In this document: piece by piece, positions 18,556-30,977 of the stretch
How the letters are laid out: every line of letters starts with the position of its first letter
Numbering within the stretch: the stretch's first letter is position 1
DNA from: Cytidiella melzeri
Lineage: Eukaryota > Basidiomycota > Agaricomycetes > Polyporales > Irpicaceae
Assembly: GCA_022592445.1 (NCBI GenBank)
Contig: JABYQR010000053.1
Location: forward strand, 1-64,000
Reading direction: 5' to 3'
DNA length: 64,000 bases
Notes under the pieces: generated by a model
Database searches by the model: none
Seen by the model: the letters and a program-made list of their open reading frames with translations, nothing else
What the model was told of the DNA's origin: nothing
Translations under genes and position numbers: made by a program

Positions 18556-21500
18556 ATGCGCAACACAATGCCTCTACTGTCACGGCCCCCTCAGGCAGGC
18601 CCATCGCAAACCGACCGTTTCCAATCATCAGCCCTCAACAACGCAACTCCCACTCACCAGGTTCCCACCATACGTTTCATCGCTGCTACTCCATCCGAAG
18701 CAAACACCTCTCTCGCTGCCGTAGCCCCCTTTTCGTCGTCGCCTCTCGCGCCTCGCCACCAGGAGGGAGAATCGTCATCCCGAAAGCGTCTCGTCCCGAA
18801 GAAGTCAAAGCTTGGACTGCTTGGCTCCAAGACGAAGGAGAAGGTCAACAAGGACTTCTCTGACGTCGTCCGTCGCGTCGGCGCCGACACTCCCTCGACG
18901 GGTAAGGGTGGCTTTGAGATTTATGTTGACCACGACGAAGACGCGGACATGGGCTCCATCGTCGTCGTCAAGAAGAAGAAGTCGCGGCTTGGATTGGACG
19001 GCATGAAGTGGGGTGCACTTGGGGAGGTCACTAACGTCCCCAGCGTCCCTAAGGAGAAGAAGTCGAGTGAGAATCTGTTAAAGGTGAAGGGAGACGAAAA
19101 CCAGAAGTGGTGGAGTATTGGTAGGGGAAGGAAGGAGAGTAAGGAGAAGGAGAAGAGCGCAGAGGAAAAGTCTCGCGCTCGTTCAAAGAGTATGCAACCC
19201 ATAGACTCGCAATATCTTCGCTGCTTACTGATGTTGGTTATCTTAGCTCCTGAACCTTTCAAGCCTGTTGAGGCACGAGCCAGGTTCAATTCTTTGGACG
19301 CTGGCCTCGTTCTTTCTTCGGCTTCCGAGCTCAAAACTCAGCCGCAGCCGCAGCGCAAGTCGTCTATGGCTACACTTCTGGGTCTCTCTGAACGCAGCCA
19401 GACTCCCTCTGCCGAGTCAGGATTCCTTGCACCTCCAACCACCGAATCGAACACAGGCTCCATTGCCGTTCGAGCCATGAGATCCGTGCGCTCGTTGGCA
19501 CGCATGAAGAGCTGGGCTAATATGGGACCCAATTCCGACAAGGAAGGCAACAACAACAACAACGCATCCGACATCACGAACACGAACACGACTGCATCTA
19601 CGACCGTCACGAGCAGCAAAGCGAAAGAGAAGTCGGAAGAGAAGAAAAAGAAAAAGACCAAGAAGGAGAAGGAGAAGGAGGGTGGAAAGAAGGAGAAGAA
19701 GAGTGTACGTATATCCGGTAGTAGCTTCGAGGCAGGTGCTCTCAGCTCTCAGGGTAGCCCGGCGCCGCCTGTGAAAGTCGAGGAGGCTCTGAAGAAGAAG
19801 CAAAGCATACTTGGCCTTGGACTGCCCTCGACGATGAGGCTGGGCACTGTCCGTCGCCCTTCCAATGCATCCTCTGCGCTTGGCGTCCCACAGCAACAGC
19901 AACAACCCGCCACGATGGGCAACCGCTTGTCAGCAGAGTCCGCGCACCTCATCATGGGTGTCAACGGCCGACCTTCGTCTACCATCTCCAGTGGTTCGTC
20001 TCTTCGCCCGCCATCTACGGCATCAGGCATCTCCGCGTTCTCCCAGCGATCCCCTCGTTCGTCGTCTAGCTCTGTCGCCTCCGTACGATGGGACGAAGCC
20101 GGCCTGCAACACGTCAAAGAAAGGCAGCGCCGCGAGAGACAGATCCGTCGCGAGAGTGCTGATACCCAAGGCAAACCATCTCGTGAGGGTAGAGAAAGTA
20201 GGAGGAACTCGGAAGGTCGTCGCCGTGCTGCAATCGTGGATATATTCCCAGAGGCTCGTCAGCGACCCTCGTCCGCGCATTCTTCCGTGGAGCCAGTACC
20301 ACCGATCCTCACCGTTGAGGAGGCGACCGCGGATGGCCACGAGGATCCGAACGTGTCAGTTGCGAGCACCCCGGTGAGGAGGGCCAGGCCTAGGCCAGTG
20401 TCTGAGCAGATGCTTAGCAAAGCACGACCCAAGCCTGTCACAGACGATAGCGAAGGTACGAGTGCAGCTTCATCACATGTGTGGACATACAGTTAATCAT
20501 TCTCGCAGGTGTTTTGTCTATCCTCGATGCCGCCACGAACGACCTCGCATCGCTAATCAACCGTCTCGATCTGGAGGCTACTCCTGCGAGCAGGAATAAC
20601 TCGCCGCTCAATCGCTCTCCCATCTCATTGAGACGATCGCCGTCCACTGCGTCGCTCGGTATGCCTGGAGAAGGGAGTCCATCCAAGGCGAGATATACTT
20701 TCAACAAGGACACGGATGCTCCTTTGCTGCAGGTCGCAGCATCTCGCACGTCGCTGAGACCGTACGCCGCTATGCAGAGCAGCACACTGCGCAACCCTGC
20801 TATCCCTGCTAACAGACAGCAAGGCATGGATCCGATTGAGCACCGCAAGTTGATTGGGCAGCAGATAGTGCCTTGGTCAGCTCTCGACTGGCAGGTGTCG
20901 CCCAAGAAACCGACCATTAAGCCAAGTAGCACGTTCCGTCCTGGGCACAGGAGGACTTTGACACCTGCGCCAGCTGTTGAGCCGCCTGTCGTCCTCCAGC
21001 CACTGTTCCCCTCAGTCAAGAAACGTGTCTCGGAGATTGAGTCTCTCTCGGCAACGAACACTCCCGTCGGCAGACAGACCCCGTCCAACCCATCGTCTCG
21101 CACGTTCGGCTCAGGAGAGGCACTGTCGAAGGCCGGAATACAGTCATACGCAACCTTCAATGTTGACAAGAGCGCTCCCCCATCTCCTAGTCCTGTTGTC
21201 AAGCGTACGACGCGACACTCTCGTAAGGCTTCCGTGCTGTCAGCCATATGTGACTCCGGTACTATCTTGCCCCCTGAGGCGTTGAAAAGCCTTGGCCTGA
21301 CTGGAACGCTAGGTGGCATGGAACCAGAGATCAATGTGGAGGATCCGGATTCTGATATTCCGGATGAGCTGCAGACCATCCTTTCCGGCCAGAGCGACGA
21401 CGAATCTGTTCATGCATTCGACGACACGCTCTCGTACAAAGCTCAATCGCCTCCACCGACCCCTGGCATGCCACCTCTACTTGCACTGCCTTCGCCACAG

Positions 21501-24500
21501 ATGGCACCTGCAGCTGAAGAGCGTTGTGCTCCCGTTTTCCGTGCTACTCTGATTGACGATCATGACCACGAAGCCGATGTTGACGAGTCTATGGATATGC
21601 ATAATGAAGACGACACCAGCAAGTCATTTGACTTCACAGGAGAATTACAGAAGCTCAATGACTCTGGCGCATCTGACCGACGGAGCTTTGTCGAGCAGTT
21701 GGAGAACGCCTTCCGCACCCCTGCTCGTGTCGATCTCGGCTTTGAGCTTGGCCGAGAACTGTTTGTCAACGAGGATGTTCCTCCGCTCCCTTCCATACCT
21801 CTCATGCACAGGGAAACTCCAGGAGAGGATATCGTACCTCGCAGCGTCACCAATCCCGATATGTCTTCCTTCAATGACATCGAGCCGTCTCAGGACGAGT
21901 CGCAATCGTTCCGCGACTCTGCAGCTTCGGATACCCTCGACCACCTCATTGCGGAGTGTGAAGAAGATATATGCATGCACTATCCAGCTGTGCGACGCAG
22001 CCAAAGCTCAATGCGCTCGAAGGAGTCGGATGGGAAGCTGAACACTAGCTTCAGGTTCGGAGGCAAGCAGTCCATGTCGGACATGTCGTCGGAGTTGTCG
22101 GGCAAGCCTCTAACGTTGTCTGACATAATTCCACCTCTATCGCATCAGCCTGGTTCCAATGCCTCTTTTGTCGAAGAGGACAGCTCGGTACTCAAATCGA
22201 TCCTCGCTCAAGCGTACGAAGATGATACTTCGGTGGTTCAGTCAATTATTGCTGAAGCTGCCGACGTCTTCCCTGCGCCTGTGCCTGCGCCTCAGCCGCG
22301 TCCTCGACTCGACTCTACTGCCAGTTCTAAGCGGCTGTCGCGCGATCTCGCCAACCTTTCCAACCTGTCGAAGAACTCTAGTCATTCAAGAAACACCTCA
22401 GAGGCAAGCTTCACTGGCTTCGACTCCTTTGATGAGGTTCGACGTGGATTCGAGTTTGGTCCCAATCGGCCGACATTCTATCCTCCACCAGGTGCTACAT
22501 CTAGAGCATACCACAATCGTCACGAATCAGTTTACAGCATCGCGTCCATCTCCTCTTACGGTGCAGTCATGAACGCTGGCACGGTCGACCCCTTCGGTTA
22601 TGCCTCCAGCCGGCCAGTCTCAGACGACATGTCGATGACGACATCTCTCAACGTCGACGACACTTTCTCGTTCTTGAAAAAGGATCCCCGTCGTAAACGA
22701 GTGGATAGCGACGCCTCGAGCTACTACTTCCGTGGCGCAGCATCCTCGAATCCTCACAGGCGCAGTCACCGTCGCAACGACTCGGCCCTCTCTGTGACGT
22801 CCAATGTACCTCCTATCAGTCTATACAACCGCAGCTTTGGAGTCCATCGACGCACTGATTCAAACTCGAGTGCCAGCTCTGTGGCACATTCTTATGCTAT
22901 GCACGGCTCGTTCGGAGGCAGGGCTGCGTGGGCCCGACATCGTCAAGAGCCATCAGCCGACTCCAATATGAGTGACTACTTTGCAGCTCGGATCAGTAGA
23001 CCTGACATTGGGGACAAGATGTTCGATACCGACTACGGCATGGCCCTCTCCGCAATCTCTGGCTCGCCTGCTGAGAGTACATTCAGCGATCGCTATCACC
23101 AACAGACCGCCTATGACTCGATATTCGACGGCGAGACCAACGAGCCCAAGACTTCCATCGAGGACTCTATCTTTGAGAAGACTGGTTACAAGACGACATA
23201 TGCTGAGGAAAGTGACAACGTTTTCGACCTGGATCGCTCCGATCCGCAGGAGGAAGCTTATGCGCGCCTGCGCCAGTTCCGCCCTGTCTCGATGCTCAGC
23301 ATCGCCAGCATGCACACCGCGCCAAAGGAAGACGACACGATGATTTCTGTAGGTCAACTACGCTTGTACAGAGACAATGTACTCACTCATCAACAGATGC
23401 TCGGTGGGGGACATGTACGTCGTCGCTCCATCGACTCTGGCATCGAGGGATCTCCTTGCATCAACTTGGAGCGCAAAAAGAACACTGCCCTTCAGCACTT
23501 GGCTCGTGTGTTGCGCTTTGATCAGTACCAGGACGAGCTCGCTGCTATGCCCGACAGGCTGTCGAAAGTCTCCCCGGAGAAAGTAGTCCTTCAGAAACCA
23601 TCGATCGCATCGACGTCCTCTCAACACTTTGGAGGCGAGCGTATGATTATGGCCAGGAAGGGGCTGCTCGAGCGGCCTAGTCTTGACGACAGTGCTCTGA
23701 TCGCCCAAGGAGATGAGATACTGCACTCGCGTGAGTACTTTTGGCTTTGATGATTTCCATATTCATAAACCCGATGCAGTTCAATCTACGAGAGTGTTTT
23801 CTCGTCCTGCACCTGCCGGTCGCTCGCGTTCAAGCACCTGCACTTCAAGTTCTGGTGCGGAGACTCCTCCACTGTCGGCCTCCGACAACTCTTCGGTATC
23901 CAGCGGCTCGCAATCCAGCATCGATCTCGGACATTTGAACACCTTGCTAACGAATGTGACTTACCCAAGCAGTGGAATTGCGAGAGCTCGGACTGTCAGG
24001 GCACGCGCTCGAGGCACTGGCCACCGTAGGGGTCCGTCGCAAGCTCATGTCTCTGTCTCTCGGACGTCCGTGTATGAGACGATCGAGGAGGAGTCGGTGA
24101 TACTCTCAAGCTCCCCGTCTCCTGGAAAGACTGCGTCGCCTGCAACTGTCACTAAGCCTGCCCCGGCCGAGGTCCCACAAGACTCTGTGTTCATTGTCGA
24201 TGCTGATTCCGCCACGTACGAAGAACATTGGGACGAGGAGAGTGGTGTCATGACGATGCGGAGGTACTTTGCTCTTCGCGAAGAAGCGCAGGAGACGGTG
24301 ATCCAGAGCAAGCGGGTATGGGAGGACACTCCATTTTCGGTATTCGCTGTGCAATGTTAGTTCGTCGTCGTTATAGTCTATTTCATCGCTGACACGTAAA
24401 TGTAGCATTCCAGCCACCGCACAACAAGACCGGCATGCAAGCACTGCTTGAGCACTCTAAGCAGAATTACGGTCCGATTCCGTCTGAACTTCGTCCTCAC

Positions 24501-25048
24501 CGTGTCCGCTCCCGCACCTCGTCACGCCCGACGCCGTATCCTATTCGTCAACACTTTTCAGTATCCCCAGAGCAACACCCCGCCGGACAGTCGTTCTCGT
24601 TCCATGATGAATCGTCTGTGTCCAGCATGGGTCTCCGAGAGATTTCAATCAACCCGAACATCACTATCCTCTCGTCACCGCCCACTCTCGAAGTTAATCC
24701 GTTCTCGCCGTTCGCTGTCGAGATGGAGACCTCGAAGCCTGACAAGAGTGCACTGGGGATTCCTAGACAGCGTGTGTCGTCTAGTGCGCGAAGGACTGCT
24801 CTCGGGTGGTCGAAGCGTACGACAGGCAAATCGAGCACGGGCAAGTCTAGCAGCTCCAACAAAGAGAACGCCAACAAGGAGAACGTCAGTCAGGGCTCGA
24901 TCATCATGTAAGTCTATCGATTTGAGAAACGCTAGTTACAATCGCTTGACACACAGGACCATATAGGCACTCGGATTCCTTGAGGCTGTCTCGTCCACGT
25001 CCTCGAGGAAGGCCCACGCCAGCCCGCAAGGCTGTCCCTGCGATATGA
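18556..25048 (+). CDS. Giant Ser/Pro-rich disordered protein, about 2058 aa
   Basis: Seven exons are inferred: 18556-19189, 19247-20455, 20509-23348, 23397-23730, 23780-24355, 24406-24907 and 24967-25048. The introns at 19190-19246 and 23349-23396 are in-frame and could be retained. I recognise no catalytic domain. Nearly the whole protein is low-complexity, with a lysine-rich patch near residue 345 (KKKKTKKEKEKEGGKK) and many basic-Ser motifs (RRxS, RHSRK, HRRTDSNSS) that look like kinase sites. The best-ordered candidates are a short helix RWDEAGLQHVKERQRRERQI (about residue 490), acidic DIPDELQTILSG-type repeats, the segment HVRRRSIDSGIEG, and a C-terminal module PPHNKTGMQALLEHSKQNYG. Length, disorder and repeated FxF/DSIF motifs suggest a scaffold or cell-polarity type protein, but that is inference. 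Confidence 0.8.
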
Positions 25049-25800
25049 TGCTCCCGTCACCGATTCTATAACCTCCATTCAAACACATACAATTTCTCCC
25101 TTGCCAGCCGCCCGCCGCCTCTCGAGTTCACGATCCGAAAGACTTGAAAGTCAATCGCACCAGGTGTGCGGCGCAAGGACATTGTCCTATGCTATGTTGT
25201 CTCTATGCCCCAACTTCTTCTCTCGCATCACTCACACCAATCCTCTTCGACTTTTGAAACGCCAACATCTCTCTTTTTTCTTTCGGCTGCCAGCGGTCGA
25301 TCGCGTTCCTGCTCTTGCTTCAACGTCTTTACGCTTTTCTTACGAGGTTCGGCACTGATTCTTGACGCCCTTCACGTTCTTCACGGCTTGATGCTCTCTC
25401 GCCTTCTAACAAACCGCTACGAATTTTTTCCTTGAATCTCAAACTTTTCTTTGGTGCTCGATCTGAATTGAAACGTTGTACGAGAAGAGTGTAGTAACTC
25501 GGGAACCACATTCCTCGTATGCATTACCTAAGCTCCCACCGTGTCTCAACCCTTGTAAAAAAAAATCCGACTTCCATGTTTTTGTTCCGTAGATCAGAAT
25601 ACAACTGTGTTGTCCCAAAACAAAAATTCCATCCCAGTACTGGTGGAGACGGACCGGGAAAAGAGAAAAGAGAGACGACTAATCATCAACTCCGTACGAA
25701 CTGTGCTGCAGGACCTCTCCTTTTCATGACACCAATGTTCGCTAAATCGCAAAAGGACAGCTGAGCTCCAGAGATTTCCTATGTGCAAAAAAGCGTTGGT
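25049..25800. other. Intergenic region between two convergent genes
   Basis: This is 3' UTR territory of the giant protein (plus) and the acidic protein (minus). I see nothing further. Confidence 0.4.
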
Positions 25801-26773
25801 TCAAGACTCACCTGATCTTCGTTCCCAGCCTCTGAGCTTGGAGTTGGCAGTGGTAATGGTGGTGGTGGTGGTGGTGTCCCCTCTTCGCAGGTGAAGACTG
25901 CGACTGAGGAACTGTTTTGTTTTTGCAGGTGGTGCGAGGGATTTTGGTAGCGATAGAGCTGAGGGGGTGTGTAGTGTGGGTGCAACGAGACTTCGGATTG
26001 TACGGCCGCTGTTTTGAGTGGGGAGGTTTGTTGTCAGTGAATGACAAAGAAGAGAAAGGCAATGCACACCAGACGTACCCGACGAGAATATCCTTCGCTG
26101 GTCGTCGTTTTGCACGTTTGTGTGTTTTCTTTGTGTTTGCAGGAGCGTTGCGTTGCTTGGACTTGCCCTTGAGCTTGAGCTCGGAGGTTGGTGCGGGTTG
26201 CTGCGAGAACGCGGCAGCAAACGAGTGGTCTGGGAGATAGTCAGGTTTAGTGGGAAGCCGTCTTGAGGACGACGTCGTCGTCGGTGCTCTTTTGTCCTCG
26301 TCTGATGCATCCATCTCTTCACTCCCCGACGATTCAGATTCAGAGTCGCTGTCCTCCTGGCTTTCATCCGACTCTACCACCTGCATCTCCTCGCCCCCCT
26401 CCTCGTCCTCATCCTCATCCTCCTCGTCCTCGTCCTCCTCTTCCGCTTCCTGCATCGCCCTCTCCATCCTCAACTCCAATTCAGACTTCAAGCGTAACCC
26501 ATCCTCTTCTTCATCACCAACCACAACCATCGTCTTTCCCTTTCCCTTTTTCTTCTCCCTCACCTTCTCCTTCTCCAAAACGCCCACTTCATTCTTCTCA
26601 CCTCGACCCAACGCCTTGCGCTCCTTCAAAGTCACATCCCTCCTCCTCCTCCGCTCCTTCGCTTTTTGCTTCTCCGCAGCGTGAAACTCAACCAAGGCTC
26701 GCGCTTCTCCTTTCGCTTCCCTTTTCAAAGCAGAAAAAGAGAACGCATCTGGGGCTTCGTCGTCGCTTGACAT
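25801..26773 (-). CDS. Acidic/lysine-rich nucleolar-type protein, possibly UTP16 (Bud21)-like
   Basis: Two exons (26773-26079, 26008-25801) give 300 aa. Layout: N-terminus SSDDEAPDAFSFSALKREAK, a basic KAKERRRRRD helix, a long acidic run (EEEDEDEEDEDEDEE, residues about 125-165), a Lys/Arg cluster KKTHKRAKRRP, then a short conserved-looking C-terminus RTIRSL...KSLAPPAKTKQFLSRSLHLRR. The acidic core followed by a C-terminal basic P-x-x-K-x-F-L box is reminiscent of UTP16/Bud21 of the small-subunit processome (18S rRNA maturation, nucleolus). The resemblance is by pattern only. A His/Thr-rich tail (DTTTTTTITT) ends the protein. Confidence 0.6.
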
Positions 26774-27214
26774 GGACACGTCGATGATGAAAAATGCTGC
26801 GAATGAGATACTGTATGTTACGGTGAAGGGGAAGGTATTGTATGTAGTCACACGGAGACGCTCGCGTCGTACCAAAAGTCACACCCAAACCCGATTGAAG
26901 TCAATTAGTGGATTGCTTGCTAAACTACAACATATTCGGATGATGTCGAACCTACACAGTACAAAAAACACAGGCAGAAGAGAAAAAAATATTAGGGCTA
27001 CACTAAACGGGATACACTACCTGACGCGGCACAGCCATGAGTGAGGATAATCGCAATAGATACAGGATAATAACGCGGGCACAAGTCCAATGTTGGGGAA
27101 AGGGAAACCCCAGTCCTTTACGTCCGTGTGGGTTGCATAAGCATAAAAACCATAAAAGAAACCTGCGTCTCATACCCGTGAAAAAGAAAAAGTAGAAACC
27201 AATGCGGTTCAGGG
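26774..27214. other. Intergenic region upstream of the acidic protein
   Basis: It holds the promoter of the acidic protein gene and the 3' flank of the next minus-strand gene. No ORF with support. Confidence 0.4.
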
Positions 27215-28033
27215 TTACTTGACTCTGAGAGTTCGAAGTTTATGTTGAACCTCGCCGATATCCTTCCTGTTCCATTCTCCACGCCACGCACCCGTATCGC
27301 TCCCGGTTGTCCAAACCTGTGAAGACCGACGGACGACGGGACTCGGAGGTATAGGTATATTGCGTGGCTGTTGACGAGGAGGAGAAGTCGCATCTGCGAC
27401 TGCGGCTTTTCTTTGCCCGTGACGAGGAAAGACGTACTCCGGAGGGACGTTCTCGCCAAACGTACGGTTGAGCTTTGCCATTCTCTTCCTGCGCACCTCG
27501 GCCTCTGACAATTTGCGAGGCATGTCTGGGAGGAGAGGAGAGGGAGTGGTGGTCGTGGAGGTGATGAAGGGCGACATGGGGGACAAGGGAATGCGGTTGT
27601 CGCACGATTGAACGGGAACGGTGTTCACGCGGAGGATGAGAGGACGTGGTGGTTCTGCAGACCGCCTGGATTTCGACGACGAGAACGACTTGGGTGTGGG
27701 AAGAACTTGAGCACTGGGGAGTGGCTCGGACGCGGGGAGCACCGTGAGGGAAGACACGGAAGAGTTGGTGGACGGTGAAGAGTAGAGGGAAGCGTCCGAT
27801 GACGAAGGGATGATTGGGAATATGGTGAAGATGGAGCCGTGTCTGCGAGATGCTTTTGTCCTCGGGGAGGGAGGGCAGTCCATGGGAGGTAGAGTGACAT
27901 AGATGGGTTCGGCTTCGGTGAGGTGAGGTGTCGTACCCAGCATAGCTTCGAGTTTCCTCGTCGAGCGGATGAGACGCGCCTTCTCGTAGTTGTTGAGGGT
28001 GTTGACGGTCAAAGGTGCGCGAGCGGTGTTCAT
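27215..28033 (-). CDS. Hypothetical 272-aa protein, WxGxW-box family member A
   Basis: A single exon. I do not recognise a known domain. It shares four blocks with the protein at 29007-29948: a start block STRKLEAMLG, the block RPLILRVNTVP (about residue 120), the basic block EVRRKRMAKLNRTFGENVPPEY (about 175), and the C-terminal box SSQVWTTG...WRGEWNRKDIGEVQHKLRTLR. The segments between are Ser/Pro/Thr-rich and disordered. The basic block and the lack of any signal peptide suggest a nuclear or cytosolic regulatory protein. A TATA-like TTTATAT on the minus strand at 28114-28120 lies about 80 bp upstream. It is a neighbouring paralogue in the same orientation as member B, so a local duplication. 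Confidence 0.75.
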   Translation of the reverse strand: MNTARAPLTVNTLNNYEKARLIRSTRKLEAMLGTTPHLTEAEPIYVTLPPMDCPPSPRTKASRRHGSIFTIFPIIPSSSDASLYSSPSTNSSVSSLTVLPASEPLPSAQVLPTPKSFSSSKSRRSAEPPRPLILRVNTVPVQSCDNRIPLSPMSPFITSTTTTPSPLLPDMPRKLSEAEVRRKRMAKLNRTFGENVPPEYVFPRHGQRKAAVADATSPPRQQPRNIPIPPSPVVRRSSQVWTTGSDTGAWRGEWNRKDIGEVQHKLRTLRVK

Positions 28034-28113
28034 GGTGGGATGAGGGTAAGGGGGGTCGCGTTAGAAGAACGAGTTCGTGCGCAGTCGCAGACTGGGCTCC
28101 GTGACAGGGGAGG

Positions 28114-28120
28114 ATATAAA
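28114..28120 (-). promoter_or_regulatory. TATA-like box of member A
   Basis: TTTATAT on the minus strand, about 80 bp upstream of the ATG at 28033. Confidence 0.4.
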
Positions 28121-29006
28121 GGAAAAAAGATAGAGGAAGGGGAGTAACGAGATGAAGTGGGGCCAAGCCCTTCCTGGCTAGAGGCCCGAGCACTTTAACA
28201 TCGCCAAGAAGACAATAAAGGACGCGAGGCCGCAGCGAAGCGGTCTTAGAAGGCTACCACTGCGCCGACATGACACTTTTTTTCTAATTGTTCTGCGGCG
28301 TAGGTTAGCCACATTGTTCGACGTCCATCTGCTGCGACACTTACCCTCGCTATTGTCCAACGGTGGACGACAGAACAAAACGAGAGCTACTCTTTCCCTT
28401 GATTCCTGTGGATGTGGCAACACGGAGTACGCTAGCGCTGTTGTGTGAGTGTCAATGCGCCATGTCGATGTTGCCGTGCACGACGTGCGCAGGTCAGAGG
28501 ATGAAGCAGCAGTCGGTTTGTCCTGGCGGGGATGAGTATACATTGTTTGGCTGTATTTGCGCACTACTACACAAGCGCTCAATCACTATTTCAAAGCGCG
28601 TCTATTACTTACCGTCTGAAGCTGCACTGAAGCTCTCCGGGAAACATGAGCATTCCAGACTAGAGACGGTGACTCCAACGCATTCGTCGATATGCTATAA
28701 CCTGACAATCCCAACCGCCCAGGTTTACCTGCGAGCGTGTCTGGCTAGCAGAATGTACGTTTCACCATCCTATTCAGACGTTGCGATGTGCGCGGAACAC
28801 AGCGATATATCAACACATTGCGACAAGTTATTATAAAAACACTGCGGTTACTACATAAAATTAAATTACCAAACGTTTTCCATACAACAGGTGACTACAT
28901 TATACTAATCTGCCTCCTAAACTGTACAACGTTATAAACAATCAAAAGAACATTAAAAGGTAGGGTGACCCAATACACTACTAAAGAGCAAGACACTAGA
29001 CACGTC
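28121..29006. other. Intergenic region between WxGxW members A and B
   Basis: Short ORFs only. A plus-strand 157-aa ORF at 28363-28836 has no recognisable features and poor context, so I do not call it a gene. Confidence 0.4.
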
Positions 29007-29948
29007 TTACCGAGCCTTGAGCGACCGCAGCTGCTTCTGCACATCCCTGATATCTTTCCTGTTCCACTCGCCCCGCCACATTTGATTGCCCGTCGTCCAC
29101 ACCCTCGACGAACGCGAAGGGAGCGTCTGAGACGCCGCCACTTGCTGCTGCGCAGCGTAATCCACCGACATGCTCCTGTTCCGTCTCTCGATGAACGGCT
29201 GTTCTGGTATAGCGCAAGGCGCGGCGGGGGGAGGAGGAGAGCGATGCTCGGCTTCTGCCATTGTGACAGGTCTCTTGGGGGCGGAGACGAGGTAGGGAGG
29301 GATGATCTCGCCGAGTGTGCGAGATAGCTTTGCCACGCGTTTTCTGCGGATCTCGGCGGATGAGGGGAAGACTGGCGTGGTGGGTGTAATTGCAGGCGAA
29401 CCTGTCGGTGTCGGTGTCTGGGCAGTCGGGGTGCGCATCCCGCTGAGAGAGGACGGTGTGGGGGAAGTGGGAGTGCGGACGGTGATGGGGGGTGGGACGG
29501 CGTTGAGGCGGAGGATGAGCGGACGGGGTATTTCGTTCGAGCCTCGATTCGTCGCCGAGGGTTTGAACTTTGTGGATGCCTTTTTGGCGAGGGTTTTCAC
29601 TGCGGCAGTCTCTCCATCTTGGGGAAGAGCGAGAGACAACACAGAGTTGGCACCCGCTGGAGAGGTAAAGACGAAATGTTGCTTGGCGGGTGAGTAGATT
29701 GAGGCCTGCCGCCTTGATGCTTTTTTTATCGAGTCTGGAGTGGTAGATCGGCTGCTGGATGCTGAGGATGAGGACGAGCTCGATGATGAGGACGCGCTAG
29801 AGACGGGATAGATGATGTCTCTCTCTGCCACTACGGGACTGGCCCCGAGCACTGCGCCTAATTTTCTGGTGGAGAGGACGAGCCGACGTCGCTCCTTGGT
29901 GCTGAGCGAGTTGGAGGTTGGAGGGGTGGAGAGTACGGCGGTGGGCAT
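29007..29948 (-). CDS. Hypothetical 313-aa protein, WxGxW-box family member B
   Basis: A single exon, starting at MPTAVLSTPPTSN. The upstream in-frame ATG at 30068 is rejected because a TATA box (TATAAAA, 30017-30023) lies between the two, and because the chosen start aligns with member A. It shares STRKLGAVLGASP, RPLILRLNAVP, EIRRKRVAKLSRTLGEIIPP and SSRVWTTG...WRGEWNRKDIRDVQKQLRSLK with member A. The centre is a Ser/Thr/Pro-rich disordered stretch, with a run of Ser near residue 65. Function unknown. Confidence 0.78.
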   Translation of the reverse strand: MPTAVLSTPPTSNSLSTKERRRLVLSTRKLGAVLGASPVVAERDIIYPVSSASSSSSSSSSSASSSRSTTPDSIKKASRRQASIYSPAKQHFVFTSPAGANSVLSLALPQDGETAAVKTLAKKASTKFKPSATNRGSNEIPRPLILRLNAVPPPITVRTPTSPTPSSLSGMRTPTAQTPTPTGSPAITPTTPVFPSSAEIRRKRVAKLSRTLGEIIPPYLVSAPKRPVTMAEAEHRSPPPPAAPCAIPEQPFIERRNRSMSVDYAAQQQVAASQTLPSRSSRVWTTGNQMWRGEWNRKDIRDVQKQLRSLKAR

Positions 29949-30016
29949 GGTTGGGAGACAGCCTGAAGGGGCGGGTAGTTGGCGAGAGTTGTTGAGAGCA
30001 TTGCGTCGCCACGGTG

Positions 30017-30023
30017 TTTTATA
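30017..30023 (-). promoter_or_regulatory. TATA box of member B
   Basis: TATAAAA on the minus strand, about 70 bp upstream of the ATG at 29948. It decides the start codon in favour of the shorter protein. Confidence 0.6.
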
Positions 30024-30977
30024 ACTTGCACAGGACATTGACAGGGGCTGATCCGCAGTGGCCTCCAAGAGACAACAATCGTCTCAGCAACCCTCGTACG
30101 TGTGTGCGGGCGAAGGTGGAGGCGACTCTGTTACAAGTTTGTACTCGTTGCTACGATGGGAACAATGTCAGTCTTCTCGGCGCACAAAGCTTTCCAGAAT
30201 GGGGCCAGCAAGTGCACATGTGTCCTAGAGGTGCTTTGTGCAGAATGTATGTAGCTCTAGCTTGCGTTGTATTACCCTGCAGCTGCTCCGGGTCTGCTCG
30301 CGGTCGGGTGGGAGGTGGAAAGTCGTCAAACTTGTATCAGAGTGCTATGCCACCATCTATCAGTATCCACTTTGTGCGAGTCTGGGTTCGGGTCCTATGC
30401 AGTCTGCTGCGTTCCAGCACAAGTCTCGAATATGTTTCATTGCACAGGCTGGAATGTGACGCAAACTTGGGAGATTGAGAGTAGGTTCAATGCAGGTGCG
30501 CGCGTGAAGTTGACAAGGTTTCGCGTTGGGTAAAAGAACTGTAAGCTCACTTCATTGCGCACGAGCATAGGCCATCGACCTTACCTTTGAGCTCGCTGTG
30601 GCCCATTCTTCAAGACTCCATGCGTCGAGGTACAGTACTATTCTTGCATGAAACACTTGTCGCTTTCGCATCGGCGCTTGCGAGCTTTGAAGTGAGCCTC
30701 CTCCTCCTCCTCCCGCTCCCCTCTGAACTCGACGTTGACCACGCGAATACTCAGACAAATTGCAGGCACTTGCTTGGTGTATGTTTTATGTTTGAACTGC
30801 TCTTTGCACTGCCCCCGCCGCCTCGGAGCCGCGCCCGTGCCAACGCCGCCCTCTGTCAAAGTGCTGCACAGCGCTCACATGACTCGAATCTCTCTTATAT
30901 GGGCCCCCCACGGTCCTCGTCCTCGTCTTTTCTCTTTCTCTCCCACATCCTCCGTTTATCTTTGAACAGCAGCCAAG
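30024..30977. other. Divergent intergenic region
   Basis: This spacer lies between member B (minus) and the metacaspase (plus). No supported gene; both promoters should be here. Confidence 0.4.

Noticed and set aside
20438..21379. 313-aa minus-strand ORF
   Set aside because: It lies wholly antisense to the giant disordered protein, whose frame and introns are much better supported.
26250..26787. Ser-rich and Pro-rich plus-strand ORFs
   Set aside because: They are antisense to the acidic Glu/Asp run of the UTP16-like gene, which produces long stop-free shadows.
29949..30068. Forty-residue N-terminal extension of WxGxW member B from the ATG at 30068
   Set aside because: A TATAAAA box lies inside the extension, and the shorter start aligns with member A.
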